A stretch of DNA of 64,000 bases from Rubellimicrobium sp. (lineage in GTDB: Bacteria > Pseudomonadota > Alphaproteobacteria > Rhodobacterales > Rhodobacteraceae). This document shows, piece after piece, positions 1-9,399 of this stretch. Location: positions 1-64,000 of the forward strand of contig JADYZU010000013.1 of assembly GCA_020852925.1 (NCBI GenBank), given 5' to 3'. Each line of letters begins with the position of its first letter. Position 1 is the first letter of the stretch. The notes below the pieces were generated by a model that ran no database searches, had not been told where the DNA came from, and saw only the letters and a list, made by a program, of their open reading frames with translations. The translations under genes and the position numbers were made by a program.

Positions 1-5
1 GAATC

Positions 6-1304
6 ATGAATTGCCGCCATCTTCTGCGGGGGGCCGCAGCCCTCGCGCTTCTGGCCGGTGCGGCGCAGGCCGAGGTGACCGTCCTTGGCTGGCCCGGTGG
101 CCCCGAGGAAACCGCGCTGCGCGCCGTGACCGAGATCTACAACGCCCTGCCCACCACCACCGAGGAGAACCGGGTCAACCTGCTGTTCACTTCGCGCGAC
201 GGTTTCTATGACAAGCTGGCGGTCGATCTGGCGGCGGGCACCACCACCTTCGACATCCACCAGATCGCCACCTATTCCATCGGCCGCTACGCGCCCTTCA
301 TGGACCCGCTGACGCTGCCCGATTCGGCGCAGACGGTGTTCGGGGACACGGTCCTGTCCACCATGCAGTACGACGGCCAGCAATACGGCGTGCCCACCGA
401 CCTGTCGCTGCATTTCCTCTACTACCGCAGCGACCTGATCGACGCGCTCATGGCCGACGAGGCGGCGCGCACCCGCTATGGCGACATCTCGGAACAGTAT
501 CTGGGCGAACGGCTCGAGCCGAAGAACCCCGACGACTGGACCTGGCGCGATTTCGTGGCGAACGCGCTTTATTTCAGCCAGTCGGTGAACCCCGACAGCC
601 CGACCCGCTACGGCACCGTCATCCAGATGAAGAACCTGCTGTTCAACATGATGGTGTTCCATTCCTGGCCGCGTTCCCATGGCGCCAACTGGATGGACGA
701 GGCGGGCAACGTCACCGTCGACACCCCCGCCTGGCGCGAGGCGCTCGAGATGGCCAAGATGCTCTACGACCTTGGCGCCACCCCGCCCGATTCCACCAGC
801 TACGAATATGCCGAGGCCAACGCCGCCTGGGATTCCGGGCAGGTGGCCGCGATGGTGCAGTGGAACGCCGCCGCGACCGAACTGGTGGGGGCGCAGCCCG
901 ATACCGAAATCGTCGCGCCGCCCGCGGGGCCCGAGGGGCGCTTTACCCATATCCACGGGCTTGGCCTTGGCCTCAACTCGGCCTCCGAGCACAAGGAGGG
1001 CGCGATCGCCTTCCTGAACTGGCTGTCCTCCGAGGAAGCGGCCATCGGTTACGCCAATGCCGGCGGTGCGCCCGGCCTGTCGTCGGAAACGGCGGCGCAA
1101 CTGGCCGACACCCGCCCCGATCTGGTGCAGGTGGGCGAATTCGCCTCGACCTACGGCTTTGTCATGCGCGGCGGCACCAGCGCCAATGCGCTGTCGGTCT
1201 ATGAACGTCAGGCGCAGGAGTTCACCGGCTACTGGGCCGGCACGCAGGATCTTGATACCGCCATTGCCAATGCCCAGGCGGCGATGACCGAACTGCTGCA
1301 ATAA
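6..1304 (+). CDS. Carbohydrate ABC transporter, periplasmic substrate-binding protein
   Basis: This is the solute receptor of a CUT1-type sugar importer, acting in the periplasm. The 432-aa product starts with a Sec-type signal peptide: a basic N-terminus, an Ala/Leu-rich core, and a likely cleavage after AQA at residue 22. The rest has the length and composition of the SBP_bac_1/8 family. It is followed by two permeases and an ATPase in the same direction with very small gaps, so it heads a four-gene transport operon. Only five bases precede the ATG, so any promoter or upstream gene lies outside the window. The sugar carried cannot be read from the sequence. Confidence 0.9.
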   Translation: MNCRHLLRGAAALALLAGAAQAEVTVLGWPGGPEETALRAVTEIYNALPTTTEENRVNLLFTSRDGFYDKLAVDLAAGTTTFDIHQIATYSIGRYAPFMDPLTLPDSAQTVFGDTVLSTMQYDGQQYGVPTDLSLHFLYYRSDLIDALMADEAARTRYGDISEQYLGERLEPKNPDDWTWRDFVANALYFSQSVNPDSPTRYGTVIQMKNLLFNMMVFHSWPRSHGANWMDEAGNVTVDTPAWREALEMAKMLYDLGATPPDSTSYEYAEANAAWDSGQVAAMVQWNAAATELVGAQPDTEIVAPPAGPEGRFTHIHGLGLGLNSASEHKEGAIAFLNWLSSEEAAIGYANAGGAPGLSSETAAQLADTRPDLVQVGEFASTYGFVMRGGTSANALSVYERQAQEFTGYWAGTQDLDTAIANAQAAMTELLQ

Positions 1305-1365
1305 TCGTCATGCGACACGGGCCGGCGGTGCGCCGCCGGCCTGCCCCTGTTCCCGAGGATCGGCC

Positions 1366-2229
1366 ATGACCGTGACCGCCGCCACCGAAAACCGCATCCT
1401 CGCGGCCCCGCTTGTCCTCTTCATGCTGGCGCTGCTGGGGTTTCCGGTGGTGCTCAGCCTGATCTACGCCTTTTCCTCGACCACGTTCGAGACGCTGGCG
1501 AACCCGAGTTTCAACGGCCTCGACAACTTTGCCCGCGTGCTGGCCGATGGCAATTTCTGGGGCGCGGCGTGGTTCTCGTTCAGGTTCGCGGTCGTCACCG
1601 CGCTGGCCGAATGCCTGCTGGGCCTGTTCCTCGCGGTGTTTCTGGCGCCGCTCATCGCGCGGCATGGCTGGATGGTGGCGGTGCTGATCGCGCCGATGAT
1701 CGTCGCGCCGGCGATGATCGGCCTCATGTACCGGCTGGTGCTGCACGAATTCGCGGGGCCCCTGCCCTATTACCTGTGGGAATGGCTGGGCCTGCGCCTG
1801 TCCTTCTTCGGGGTCGCCAGCGTGTTCTGGACCGTGGCCACCATCGAGACGCTGCAATGGACGCCCTTCGCGTTCCTGCTGTTCCTCACCGCCTGGCAAT
1901 CCATCCCGCGCGAGATCCGCGAGGCGGCGGCGGTGGACGGCACCCGTCCCTGGCGCATGTTCCGGCGCATCGAACTGCCGATGATGATGCCGACGGTGTT
2001 CGTCGCGCTGTTCATCCGCTTCATCGACGGCTTTCGCGTGTTCGACAACATCTATGTGCTGGTGGGGGCCGGGCCGGGCGGGGTCACGCGGTCGATGTCG
2101 ATCTACATCTACGAGGGGTTCTTCCGCTCGAACCAGATCGGGATCGCGCTGGCGGCCTCGGTGCTGCTGTTCGGGGCGGCCTTCGCCACGCTGAGCCTGC
2201 TCACCCGGTTGCGCGGAGGCATGAGATGA
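1366..2229 (+). CDS. Sugar ABC transporter permease (MalF-like)
   Basis: This is an inner-membrane channel subunit of the importer encoded by the surrounding genes. The 287-aa product has about six hydrophobic segments. It carries the cytoplasmic EAA loop, seen as EAAAVDG at residues 186-192, which docks on the ATPase. Its stop overlaps the start of the next permease by four bases (ATGA), which indicates translational coupling. The length and the single EAA loop fit the binding-protein-dependent transport family (MalF/UgpA). Confidence 0.9.
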   Translation: MTVTAATENRILAAPLVLFMLALLGFPVVLSLIYAFSSTTFETLANPSFNGLDNFARVLADGNFWGAAWFSFRFAVVTALAECLLGLFLAVFLAPLIARHGWMVAVLIAPMIVAPAMIGLMYRLVLHEFAGPLPYYLWEWLGLRLSFFGVASVFWTVATIETLQWTPFAFLLFLTAWQSIPREIREAAAVDGTRPWRMFRRIELPMMMPTVFVALFIRFIDGFRVFDNIYVLVGAGPGGVTRSMSIYIYEGFFRSNQIGIALAASVLLFGAAFATLSLLTRLRGGMR

Positions 2230-3044
2230 CGCTGATCCGCTGGATCGTCTTTGCGGTTGCCGCCTTCGTGCTGAACTTTCCGGTGCTGGCCACGCTCATC
2301 ACCGCGTTCAAGAGCGCGGGCGAGATCAACCGCAACCCCTCGCTCTGGATCGAGACGCCGACCCTCGACAATTTCCGCGCCGCCCTCACCGTCACCGACC
2401 GGCTGAACCTGTGGCACTATCTGGGCAACAGCGCGGTCGCCGCGCTGATCGGGTCGCTGCTGCCGATCGCGCTGGCCTTTCCGGTGGCCTGGGCGATGGC
2501 GCGGCGCGGCTACGGGGCGCGGGTGCTCATGCCGCTGGTGGTGAACCTGCGGGCGCTGCCGCTCATCATCTTCGCGATCCCGCTCTACATGATGTATGGC
2601 GCGGTCGGGCTTCTGGATACGAAGCTGGGCCTCGGTCTCATCCTTGCGGTGGTGAACCTGCCGCTCACGCTCATGCTGCTGGTGAACGCGGTGAACGAGA
2701 TCCCGCGCGAACTCGAGGAGGCGGCGCGCATGGACGGGGCGCGACTGCCGCGCCTGCTGTGGCGCATCGTGCTGCCGCTGACGCGGCCCGCGCTCATGAC
2801 CACGTTCATCTTCGGCTTCATCACCGCCTGGAACGAATTCCTGTTCGGCCTCATGCTCACCACGCGCGCCGCGGTGCCAGTGACGGTGGGGGCGTCCTTC
2901 TTCTTTTCGTCGGCGGGCGGCGGGATTCAATGGGGCATGGCGGCGGCGGTGATGACGCTGGCGGCGCTGCCGCCGCTGGTGATCGGGCTGGTCATGTATC
3001 GGCGGCTGTCGGGGTCGATGGTCGCGGGCGCAGTGAAGGGATAG
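2226..3044 (+). CDS. Sugar ABC transporter permease (MalG-like)
   Basis: This is the second membrane subunit of the importer, 272 aa, with six predicted helices and an EAA loop (EEAARMDG) roughly two-thirds along. It ends in GAVKG, the usual C-terminus of MalG/UgpE-type permeases. The same ending is seen in the partial permease at the right edge of the window. The start chosen is the ATG inside the ATGA overlap with the upstream permease. An open frame continues far upstream but only as an out-of-frame shadow of that gene. Confidence 0.9.
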   Translation: MTLIRWIVFAVAAFVLNFPVLATLITAFKSAGEINRNPSLWIETPTLDNFRAALTVTDRLNLWHYLGNSAVAALIGSLLPIALAFPVAWAMARRGYGARVLMPLVVNLRALPLIIFAIPLYMMYGAVGLLDTKLGLGLILAVVNLPLTLMLLVNAVNEIPRELEEAARMDGARLPRLLWRIVLPLTRPALMTTFIFGFITAWNEFLFGLMLTTRAAVPVTVGASFFFSSAGGGIQWGMAAAVMTLAALPPLVIGLVMYRRLSGSMVAGAVKG

Positions 3045-3048
3045 GGTC

Positions 3049-4050
3049 ATGGGCGAGATCGTCATCGAGAGACTGACCAAGCATTTCGGCCAGACCAGGG
3101 TGATCCCCGGCATCTCGCTCTCCATCGCGCAGGGAGAGTTCTGCGTCTTTGTCGGCCCCTCGGGCTGTGGCAAGTCCACGCTTCTGCGCCTCATCGCCGG
3201 GCTCGAGACCGCGACCTCGGGCACGATCCGCATCGACGGGCGCGACGTGACCGCGCTCGAACCCTATGACCGCAGCCTGTCGATGGTGTTCCAGTCCTAC
3301 GCCCTTTATCCGCACATGACCGTGCGCGAGAACATCGCCTTTGCGCTGCGCACCGCGAAACGCCCCGAGGCCGAGATCCGCGAGAAGGTGGCCGAAGCCG
3401 CGCGCATGCTTCAGCTTGACCCCTATCTCGACCGCAGGCCGGCGGCCCTGTCGGGCGGGCAGCGCCAGCGCGTCGCCATCGGCCGCGCCGTGGTGCGCCA
3501 TCCGGCCGCCTTCCTGTTCGACGAACCGCTCTCGAACCTCGATGCGGCGCTGCGGTCGGACATGCGCCTAGAAATCGCGCGGCTGCACCGCGATCTGGGC
3601 GCGACCATGGTCTATGTCACCCATGACCAGATCGAGGCCATGACCCTGGCCGACCGTATCGTGGTGCTGAACGGCGGACGGATCATGCAGGCCGGCAGTC
3701 CGCGCGAATTGTATGACCGGCCGGCCAACACCTTTGTCGCGCAGTTCATCGGCAGCCCGCGCATGAACCTGATCCCGCAGGCGGCGCTTGGCCTGGGGCC
3801 GGCAGGCGCGGCCCAGGTCGGCCTGCGCCCCGAGGATCTGCGGATCGCGCCCGCAGGGCCGCTGACGGGGCGGGTGGACGCCCTCGAATACCACGGCGCG
3901 GATCTGTCGGTCTTTGTCGATTGCGGGGCCGGCGGGCGGGTGAACCTGCGCGCGCCCGGGATGCTCGACCTCGCGCCGGGCGCGACGGTCGCGCTCGCAT
4001 TCGACCAGGACCGCGCGCATTTCTTCGACGCCGACGGCAACCGCCTCTGA
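3049..4050 (+). CDS. Sugar ABC transporter ATP-binding protein (UgpC/MalK type)
   Basis: This is the ATPase that powers the importer encoded just upstream. Walker A is GPSGCGKST at residues 36-44, the signature LSGGQ is at 134-138 and Walker B FLFDEP is at 155-160. A C-terminal TOBE-like regulatory region follows, as in the MalK/UgpC group. At 333 aa it is slightly short for that group (usually 350-380), with the C-terminal domain trimmed. It starts four bases after the permease stop and is the last gene of the operon before a GC-rich hairpin. Confidence 0.9.
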   Translation: MGEIVIERLTKHFGQTRVIPGISLSIAQGEFCVFVGPSGCGKSTLLRLIAGLETATSGTIRIDGRDVTALEPYDRSLSMVFQSYALYPHMTVRENIAFALRTAKRPEAEIREKVAEAARMLQLDPYLDRRPAALSGGQRQRVAIGRAVVRHPAAFLFDEPLSNLDAALRSDMRLEIARLHRDLGATMVYVTHDQIEAMTLADRIVVLNGGRIMQAGSPRELYDRPANTFVAQFIGSPRMNLIPQAALGLGPAGAAQVGLRPEDLRIAPAGPLTGRVDALEYHGADLSVFVDCGAGGRVNLRAPGMLDLAPGATVALAFDQDRAHFFDADGNRL

Positions 4051-4062
4051 ACGCCCCCCCCG

Positions 4063-4091
4063 CCCCCGCCTCCGGCAGGCCGGGGCGGGGG
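4063..4091 (+). terminator. GC-rich hairpin after the first ABC operon
   Basis: The arms CCCCCGCC (4063-4070) and GGCGGGGG (4084-4091) enclose an inner CCGGC/GCCGG stem, and ATTT follows. It lies just after the ATPase stop. The T-run is short, so it may be a weak or Rho-assisted terminator. Confidence 0.5.
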
Positions 4092-4123
4092 ATTTCGGGG
4101 TGGCGGCGCAACTCGCGCTTGCA

Positions 4124-4146
4124 AGATATCCTACAAGTGGATAACT
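4124..4146. promoter_or_regulatory. Candidate operator upstream of the FadR-type regulator
   Basis: The inverted repeat AGATATCC (4124-4131) and GGATAACT (4139-4146) has one mismatch over eight base pairs and a seven-base spacer. It lies 47-69 bases upstream of the chosen start of the FadR-type regulator, a usual place for autoregulation. It is also the only AT-containing patch in a very GC-rich stretch. Confidence 0.4.
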
Positions 4147-4192
4147 GGTCATGTCGGCCTCGATCCCGAGTCGCCGACGGGGGGACACCGCG

Positions 4193-4924
4193 ATGAAGAC
4201 GATCCGGCCACTGACGCGCCCGCCCACGCTGCACGAGACCGTGCAGGAATCGCTGCGCGGCTTCATCGCCGAGAACGACCTCAAGCCGGGCGAGGCCCTG
4301 CCCCCCGAAACCGAACTGGCGCATCAGTTGGGGATTTCCCGCAATTCGGTCCGCGAGGCGATCAAGTCTCTGGAATCCCTTGGGATTCTGGAAACGCGCC
4401 GCGGGATCGGCGTCTTTGTCAAGGAATTCTCGTTCCAGCCGCTTCTGGACAATCTGGCCTATGGCCTGGGCAGCGGCCTGCGCGACATCGAGGAATTGCG
4501 CGAAATCCGCCGCGTGCTGGAAACCGGGCTGATCGGGCGCACGGTGGCGATGATCCCCGAGGCCGATCTGGCCGAACTGCGTGAAATCACCGCGCGGATG
4601 CACCGGCGCGCCCTGAAGGGCGAAAGTTTCGCCGAAGAGGACCAGCAATTCCATCACCTGCTGTTCCGCTGCCAGAACAACCGGATGCTGACCTCGCTGC
4701 TCGAGGTGTTCTGGCGGGCCTTCTACAAGGTTTCGGATTTCGCCAACCTTGCCAATTCCGATCCGCTGGCCACCTGGCAGGATCATCACGACATCGTCGA
4801 GGCGGTCGCCCGGCGCGATGCAGAGGCAGCGCGCGCCCGGCTGGACCGGCACTACGACGGAATCATGCAGGTCATCGACCGCAACCGCGCAACCAGTCAC
4901 CCGGGAGGAGACGACAACCAATGA
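4193..4924 (+). CDS. FadR-type (GntR family, FCD domain) transcriptional regulator
   Basis: This is a DNA-binding regulator that probably senses a small organic acid or sugar acid. The N-terminal winged helix carries the typical GntR segment SRNSVREAIKSLESLGIL. The C-terminal half is a helical FCD-type domain with spaced His and Asp/Glu residues. The start at 4193 is preferred over an in-frame ATG at 4151 because a GGGGGGA-like ribosome site sits just before it; it gives 243 aa. The stop overlaps the start of the downstream binding protein (ATGA), so the regulator is the first gene of the Opp-like operon and likely controls it. Confidence 0.85.
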   Translation: MKTIRPLTRPPTLHETVQESLRGFIAENDLKPGEALPPETELAHQLGISRNSVREAIKSLESLGILETRRGIGVFVKEFSFQPLLDNLAYGLGSGLRDIEELREIRRVLETGLIGRTVAMIPEADLAELREITARMHRRALKGESFAEEDQQFHHLLFRCQNNRMLTSLLEVFWRAFYKVSDFANLANSDPLATWQDHHDIVEAVARRDAEAARARLDRHYDGIMQVIDRNRATSHPGGDDNQ

Positions 4925-6507
4925 CCACCGCAGCTTTCCTGCGCACCACGGCAGCCGCCGCGCTGCTGGGTGCCCTGGCCCTTGCCGTTCCGGCAGCCGC
5001 CGACGAACCCAGCACGATCACCGGCGGGTTCGACGTGGGCCCCGGCGGATTTGCCGGCAATTTCAACCCGCTTGCAGCGACCAGCGGCCTGACCTGGCTC
5101 TCGGTCTACTACGAGCCGCTTCTGAACTACAACGCCGCGCTCACCGAACTCGAGGGCAACCTTGCCACCGGCTGGACGGTCAGCGACGACCTGCGCACCA
5201 TCACCTTCACCCTGGCCGAGGAAACCTGGCACGATGGCGTGCCCTTCACCGCGGCCGACGTGGCCTTTACGCTGAACACCGTGCTGAACCCGGATGCCGG
5301 CAGCGTCTATGCCGCGCGCATCAAGTCGATCGAGAGCATCGAGACCCCCGACGACCGCACCGTGGTCATCCAGCTCAGCGCGCCGGACTCGAGCATCCTG
5401 GCCGCGCTGTCGCAGGTGATGATCCTGCCCGAGCACGCCCTCAAGGACATCGCGCCGGCCGAACTGGCCAATTCGACCTGGTGGACGGAGGCGCCGGTCG
5501 GCACCGGGCCGTTCCGGTTCGTGCAATATGTCACCGATCAATATGTCGAACTGGCCGCCGACGAGGATTACCGCCTGGGCCGGCCGCTGACCGACCGGAT
5601 CATCAACCGCTATTTCGAGAACCCGGCCGCCGCCGTCTCTGCGCTGCGGGCGGGCGAAATCGACTTCACCTATGTCGAGCCCGACGACGCCCGCTCCTTT
5701 GCCGGGAACGCGGATTTCCGCGTGATCGAGGGCCTGTCCTATGTGGTGAACTACATCGGTTTCAACCACATGGCCGGCATCTGGAGCGATCTGCGCGTGC
5801 GGCAGGCGGTGATGCATGCCATCGACCGGCAGGCGATCATCGACGGCCTCTACAGCGGCGCCGCGACGGCGGCGAATTGCGGCTATGTCGCGCCGCAACT
5901 GGTGCCCGGCGACATCGACCCCTACGCCTATGACCCCGACCTTGCCCGCAGCCTGCTGGCCGAGGCCGGCTGGGACGCGATCAACGGCGACAAGCCGATC
6001 ACCTGGCTGACCTACTACGGCACGCCGCTGGCCGCCAACGTCATGGCCGCGATCCAGGCGATGCTGGCCGAGGTCGGCATCAACGTGGTGCCGCGCGTGG
6101 TCGATACGCCGACCTACAACTCGATCGTCTATCAGGAGGGCGAGCCGGACTGGAGCGAGTTCGCGCTGGTCTATGCCGGGCTTCAGAACGGGCCGAACCC
6201 GGCCGGGATCAACGCCGGCCTGAACCAGTCGCAACTGCCGCCGAACGGCGCCAACATCATGCGCGTCGAGATGCCCGATCTCACCGCCGCGCTCGATGCC
6301 GCCATGGCCGAGCCCGATCCGGCGCAGTCCGATGCCCGCTGGCAGGAAGTCTGCCGCGAGATGAACGCCGAACTGCCCTGGGGCACGATGTGGGTCGCCA
6401 ACCGCTATGGCGTGGCGGCCAGCGATCTGGTCGATTTCGTCTGGACACCGGCCCCGGCGGGCGGACCCTTTGCCGCCCATCCCGAACGGTGGACACGGTC
6501 GGAATAG
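4921..6507 (+). CDS. Opp/Dpp-type ABC transporter substrate-binding protein
   Basis: This is a periplasmic receptor of the SBP_bac_5 family (peptides, nickel, glycosides or opines), 528 aa. A Sec signal peptide with an AAA-D junction covers about the first 27 residues. The body has features typical of the family, such as the [15 protein letters not shown] stretch that follows the first lobe. It is translationally coupled to the FadR-type regulator and followed by two permeases, an aldolase and two ATPases. The aldolase suggests a ligand other than a plain peptide, but the ligand is not identifiable. Confidence 0.88.
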   Translation: MTTAAFLRTTAAAALLGALALAVPAAADEPSTITGGFDVGPGGFAGNFNPLAATSGLTWLSVYYEPLLNYNAALTELEGNLATGWTVSDDLRTITFTLAEETWHDGVPFTAADVAFTLNTVLNPDAGSVYAARIKSIESIETPDDRTVVIQLSAPDSSILAALSQVMILPEHALKDIAPAELANSTWWTEAPVGTGPFRFVQYVTDQYVELAADEDYRLGRPLTDRIINRYFENPAAAVSALRAGEIDFTYVEPDDARSFAGNADFRVIEGLSYVVNYIGFNHMAGIWSDLRVRQAVMHAIDRQAIIDGLYSGAATAANCGYVAPQLVPGDIDPYAYDPDLARSLLAEAGWDAINGDKPITWLTYYGTPLAANVMAAIQAMLAEVGINVVPRVVDTPTYNSIVYQEGEPDWSEFALVYAGLQNGPNPAGINAGLNQSQLPPNGANIMRVEMPDLTAALDAAMAEPDPAQSDARWQEVCREMNAELPWGTMWVANRYGVAASDLVDFVWTPAPAGGPFAAHPERWTRSE

Positions 6508-6592
6508 GTTCCTCCTTACCTGTCCGACCGGTGGGGCGGGTGGTCATGTGCCACCCGCCTTTCCCCTGAAACCCGATCTGCCCGGGGGGGCC

Positions 6593-7552
6593 ATGACGCT
6601 TTTCCTTGTCCGGCGGCTGGCGATCGGCCTGCTCATGCTGCTCGCGCTCAGCGTCCTCGTCTTTGTGCTCCTGCGGCTGGCGCCCGGCGATCCGGTCAGC
6701 GCCTATATCAACCCCACGGTCCCGCTGTCGCCCGAGGCGCTCGAGGCGTTGCGGCTGCGGCTTGGCCTCGATGCGCCGCTGCCGGTGCAATATCTGGGCT
6801 GGCTGCGCGCGGCGGTGACGGGCGATCTGGGCTTCTCGATCCAGCGGGTGGGCGTGCCGGTGCTGCCTCTGGTGTTCGAGAGGCTGGGGCCGACCCTGCT
6901 GCTCATGGCGGCGGCACTGGTCATCGCCATCGCCCTGGGCATCCCGGCCGGCATCATCGGCGCGGTGCGGCGCAATTCGCCGACCGATCTCGGCCTGTCC
7001 GCGCTGGCCTTTGTCGGCATCTCGAGCCCGGCCTTCCTGACCGCGCTTCTGGGGCTGTTCCTGTTCTCGGTGCGGCTGCGGTGGGCGCCTTCGGGCAACA
7101 TGCTCACCCCCGGGGCGCCGTTTGCGGCCGGCGACCTGATCGCGCATCTGATCCTGCCGGCGGCGATCCTTGCGCTGGGGCAGGCCGCGCTCATCATGCG
7201 CTACATGCGCGCCTCGCTTCTCGAGGTGCTGAATCAGGACTATGTGCGCACCGCCCGCGCCAAGGGCGTGCGCGAAGCCATGGTGATCGTGAAACACGCG
7301 GTCCGGAACGCGCTTCTGCCGGTCATCACCCTGATCGGGTCCACCATCGGCGTGTCGGTCGGCGGCGCGATCTTCGTGGAAAGTGTGTTCAACTGGCCGG
7401 GGATGGGCCTTCTGCTCGTGAATGCGGTCGAGACGCGCGATTATCCGGTGATCATGGGCGCCACCCTGGTGGTGGGCGCGGCGGTCATCCTTGTGAACCT
7501 GCTGACCGACCTGGCCTATGCCGCGGTCGATCCGCGCATCCGGGTGGGCTGA
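6593..7552 (+). CDS. Opp/Dpp-type ABC transporter permease (DppB-like)
   Basis: This is the first membrane subunit of the Opp-type importer, 319 aa. The N-terminus [20 protein letters not shown] is the usual first helix of DppB/OppB proteins. The cytoplasmic loop [18 protein letters not shown] (about residues 217-235) is the ATPase-docking motif. The start at 6593 follows a GGGGGG-rich ribosome site. In-frame codons further upstream run into the end of the binding-protein gene and are not needed. Confidence 0.9.
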   Translation: MTLFLVRRLAIGLLMLLALSVLVFVLLRLAPGDPVSAYINPTVPLSPEALEALRLRLGLDAPLPVQYLGWLRAAVTGDLGFSIQRVGVPVLPLVFERLGPTLLLMAAALVIAIALGIPAGIIGAVRRNSPTDLGLSALAFVGISSPAFLTALLGLFLFSVRLRWAPSGNMLTPGAPFAAGDLIAHLILPAAILALGQAALIMRYMRASLLEVLNQDYVRTARAKGVREAMVIVKHAVRNALLPVITLIGSTIGVSVGGAIFVESVFNWPGMGLLLVNAVETRDYPVIMGATLVVGAAVILVNLLTDLAYAAVDPRIRVG

Positions 7553-7555
7553 ACC

Positions 7556-8464
7556 ATGGTCGCAACCCTGTCCCCTGCCCCCGGCCCGGCCCCCCGCCCC
7601 GCCCGCATCCGCGCCCGCGGTCCCTGGGCACGGGCCTGGGCCCGCTTTCGCGCCAATCGCGCGGCGATGGCCGGGCTTCTGATCCTGCTGCCGATCCTGA
7701 TCGCGGTGATCAGCTATCCGCTGTGGTGGCGCTATGGCCCCAACGACATCGACCTGCGCGCGCTGAATCAGGCGCCGGGGGCGGCGCACTGGGCCGGCAC
7801 CGACGGCGTCGGGCGCGACATCCTGGCGCGGCTCTTGCAGGGCGGGCGGGTGTCGCTGACCGTGGCGGGGGTTTCGGTCGCGCTCTCGACCGCGATCGGG
7901 TTCCTGATCGGCGCCATGTCGGCCTTTGGCGGGCGGTTCCTGGACGGGGCGGTGATGCGGCTGGTGGATCTGGCCATGACGCTGCCGCCGGTGATCTTTC
8001 TGCTGGTCCTCGCCTCGATCGCGGGAACCGGGATCTGGCCCACGATCCTGGTGATCTCGCTGCTGTCCTGGCCGGTGCTGTCGCGCATGGTGCGGGCACG
8101 GCTGCTGGAACTGCGCGAGCGCGATTTCGTCGTCGCCGCGCGCGGCATGGGGGCGCCGCTGCGCCATCTTCTGCTGCGCCACGGCCTGCCCAATTCCATC
8201 GACATCCTCGTGGTCTATGCCACGCTCCAGATCGCCAATGCGATCCTGCTCGAGGCGGGGCTGTCCTTCCTTGGCCTGGGCATCGCCCCGCCCGAGGCAA
8301 GCTGGGGCAACATGCTCAACGCCGCGCGATCGACCGTGGTGATGGAGCAATACGTCTGGCAATGGATGTTCCCCGGCGCGGCGCTCGTGCTGACCGTGCT
8401 GGCCATCAACTTCATCGGGGACGGGCTGCGCGATGCCTTTGATCCCCGCTCCGAACTCAACTGA
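7556..8464 (+). CDS. Opp/Dpp-type ABC transporter permease (DppC-like)
   Basis: This is the second membrane subunit, 302 aa. It has a Pro/Arg-rich cytoplasmic N-terminus, one early helix, a periplasmic stretch and then the conserved permease domain. The ATPase-docking loop ([18 protein letters not shown]) is near residues 192-209. It begins three bases after the DppB-like stop. An Asp/Gly-rich segment before the permease domain ([20 protein letters not shown]) is characteristic of DppC/OppC. Confidence 0.9.
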   Translation: MVATLSPAPGPAPRPARIRARGPWARAWARFRANRAAMAGLLILLPILIAVISYPLWWRYGPNDIDLRALNQAPGAAHWAGTDGVGRDILARLLQGGRVSLTVAGVSVALSTAIGFLIGAMSAFGGRFLDGAVMRLVDLAMTLPPVIFLLVLASIAGTGIWPTILVISLLSWPVLSRMVRARLLELRERDFVVAARGMGAPLRHLLLRHGLPNSIDILVVYATLQIANAILLEAGLSFLGLGIAPPEASWGNMLNAARSTVVMEQYVWQWMFPGAALVLTVLAINFIGDGLRDAFDPRSELN

Positions 8465-8478
8465 ACCGAAGGACCGAA

Positions 8479-9396
8479 ATGACCATCTTCAAGGGCGTCG
8501 TCCCCCCCGTCATCACCCCGCTGACCGAGAACCACGAGGTCGATTATCCCTCGCTCACCCGCGTGGTCGAGCATCTGATCGACGGCGGGGTGCATGGCCT
8601 GTTCGTGCTGGGATCCACCGGCGAGGTGATCTTTCACGACGAGGCCGCGCGCGGGCGCATCCTTGATCATGTGCTGAAGATCGCCGGCGGCAGGGTGCCC
8701 GTCCTTGCCGGCGTGATCGACCCGACCACTGACCGCACCATTGCCCGGGCCCGCGCCGCGCAAGCGGCCGGTGTCGATGCCGTGGTGGTCACCGCGCCCT
8801 TCTACACCCGCACCAGCCAGCCCGAGGTTGTGGACCATTTCCGCTATGTGCGCGAGGCGCTGGACGTGCCGGTGGTGGCCTATGACATCCCGGTGTGCGT
8901 GAACATCAAGCTGGCCCGCGACAGCGTGGTGACGCTGGCCCGCGAGGGCACGATCATCGGGCTGAAGGATTCGAGCGGCGACGACGGCGCCTTCCGGTTC
9001 TGCCTGCTTGACCTGGCCGACCGGCCCGACGTGTTCCTGATGACCGGATCCGAAATCATGGTCGATACCGCGCTGATGCTGGGCGCGCATGGGGTCGTGC
9101 CGGGATTGGCCAATGTCGATCCGCATGGCTATGTCCGGCTGTGGAACCACGCCCAGGCCGGCGACTGGACCGCCGCCCGGGCCGAGCAGGAGCGCCTGTG
9201 CCGCCTGTTCGAGATGGTCTGGGCCGCGCTGCCCCGCGTGAGCCCCGGCGCGGCCGGTGTCGGGTCGTTCAAGACCGCGATGCAGGCGATGGGCCTCATC
9301 TCGACCAATGTCATGGCGCGGCCGCAGCGCCGGCTTGATGCCGCCGATACCGCGCGGATCGTCGAGAGGGTCCGGGCCGCCGGACTCATGGGCTGA
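8479..9396 (+). CDS. DapA-family (DHDPS/NAL) class I aldolase or dehydratase
   Basis: This is a cytoplasmic TIM-barrel enzyme of the dihydrodipicolinate synthase/N-acetylneuraminate lyase family, 305 aa. The pyruvate-binding loop is GSTGE near residue 50. The conserved Tyr is Tyr135 (AYDIP) and the Schiff-base Lys is Lys163 (LKDSSG). The reaction is cleavage, condensation or dehydration of a 2-oxo acid. A gene inside a transporter operon is unlikely to be the lysine-pathway enzyme, so a catabolic role on the imported compound (a sialic acid, 2-keto-3-deoxy sugar acid or hydroxyproline relative) is inferred. Confidence 0.85.
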   Translation: MTIFKGVVPPVITPLTENHEVDYPSLTRVVEHLIDGGVHGLFVLGSTGEVIFHDEAARGRILDHVLKIAGGRVPVLAGVIDPTTDRTIARARAAQAAGVDAVVVTAPFYTRTSQPEVVDHFRYVREALDVPVVAYDIPVCVNIKLARDSVVTLAREGTIIGLKDSSGDDGAFRFCLLDLADRPDVFLMTGSEIMVDTALMLGAHGVVPGLANVDPHGYVRLWNHAQAGDWTAARAEQERLCRLFEMVWAALPRVSPGAAGVGSFKTAMQAMGLISTNVMARPQRRLDAADTARIVERVRAAGLMG

Positions 9397-9399
9397 ACG

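Noticed and set aside
4897-6480. Antisense open frame of more than 500 codons opposite the SBP_bac_5 gene
   Set aside because: The low-complexity His/Gly/Arg composition and the clear signal peptide and family motifs of the plus-strand gene show it is a shadow.
6281-8362. Long antisense open frame (nearly 700 codons) opposite the Opp-type genes
   Set aside because: It is Arg/Gln/His-rich, has no domain pattern and mirrors the codon bias of GC-rich genes on the other strand; the plus-strand genes have clear motifs.
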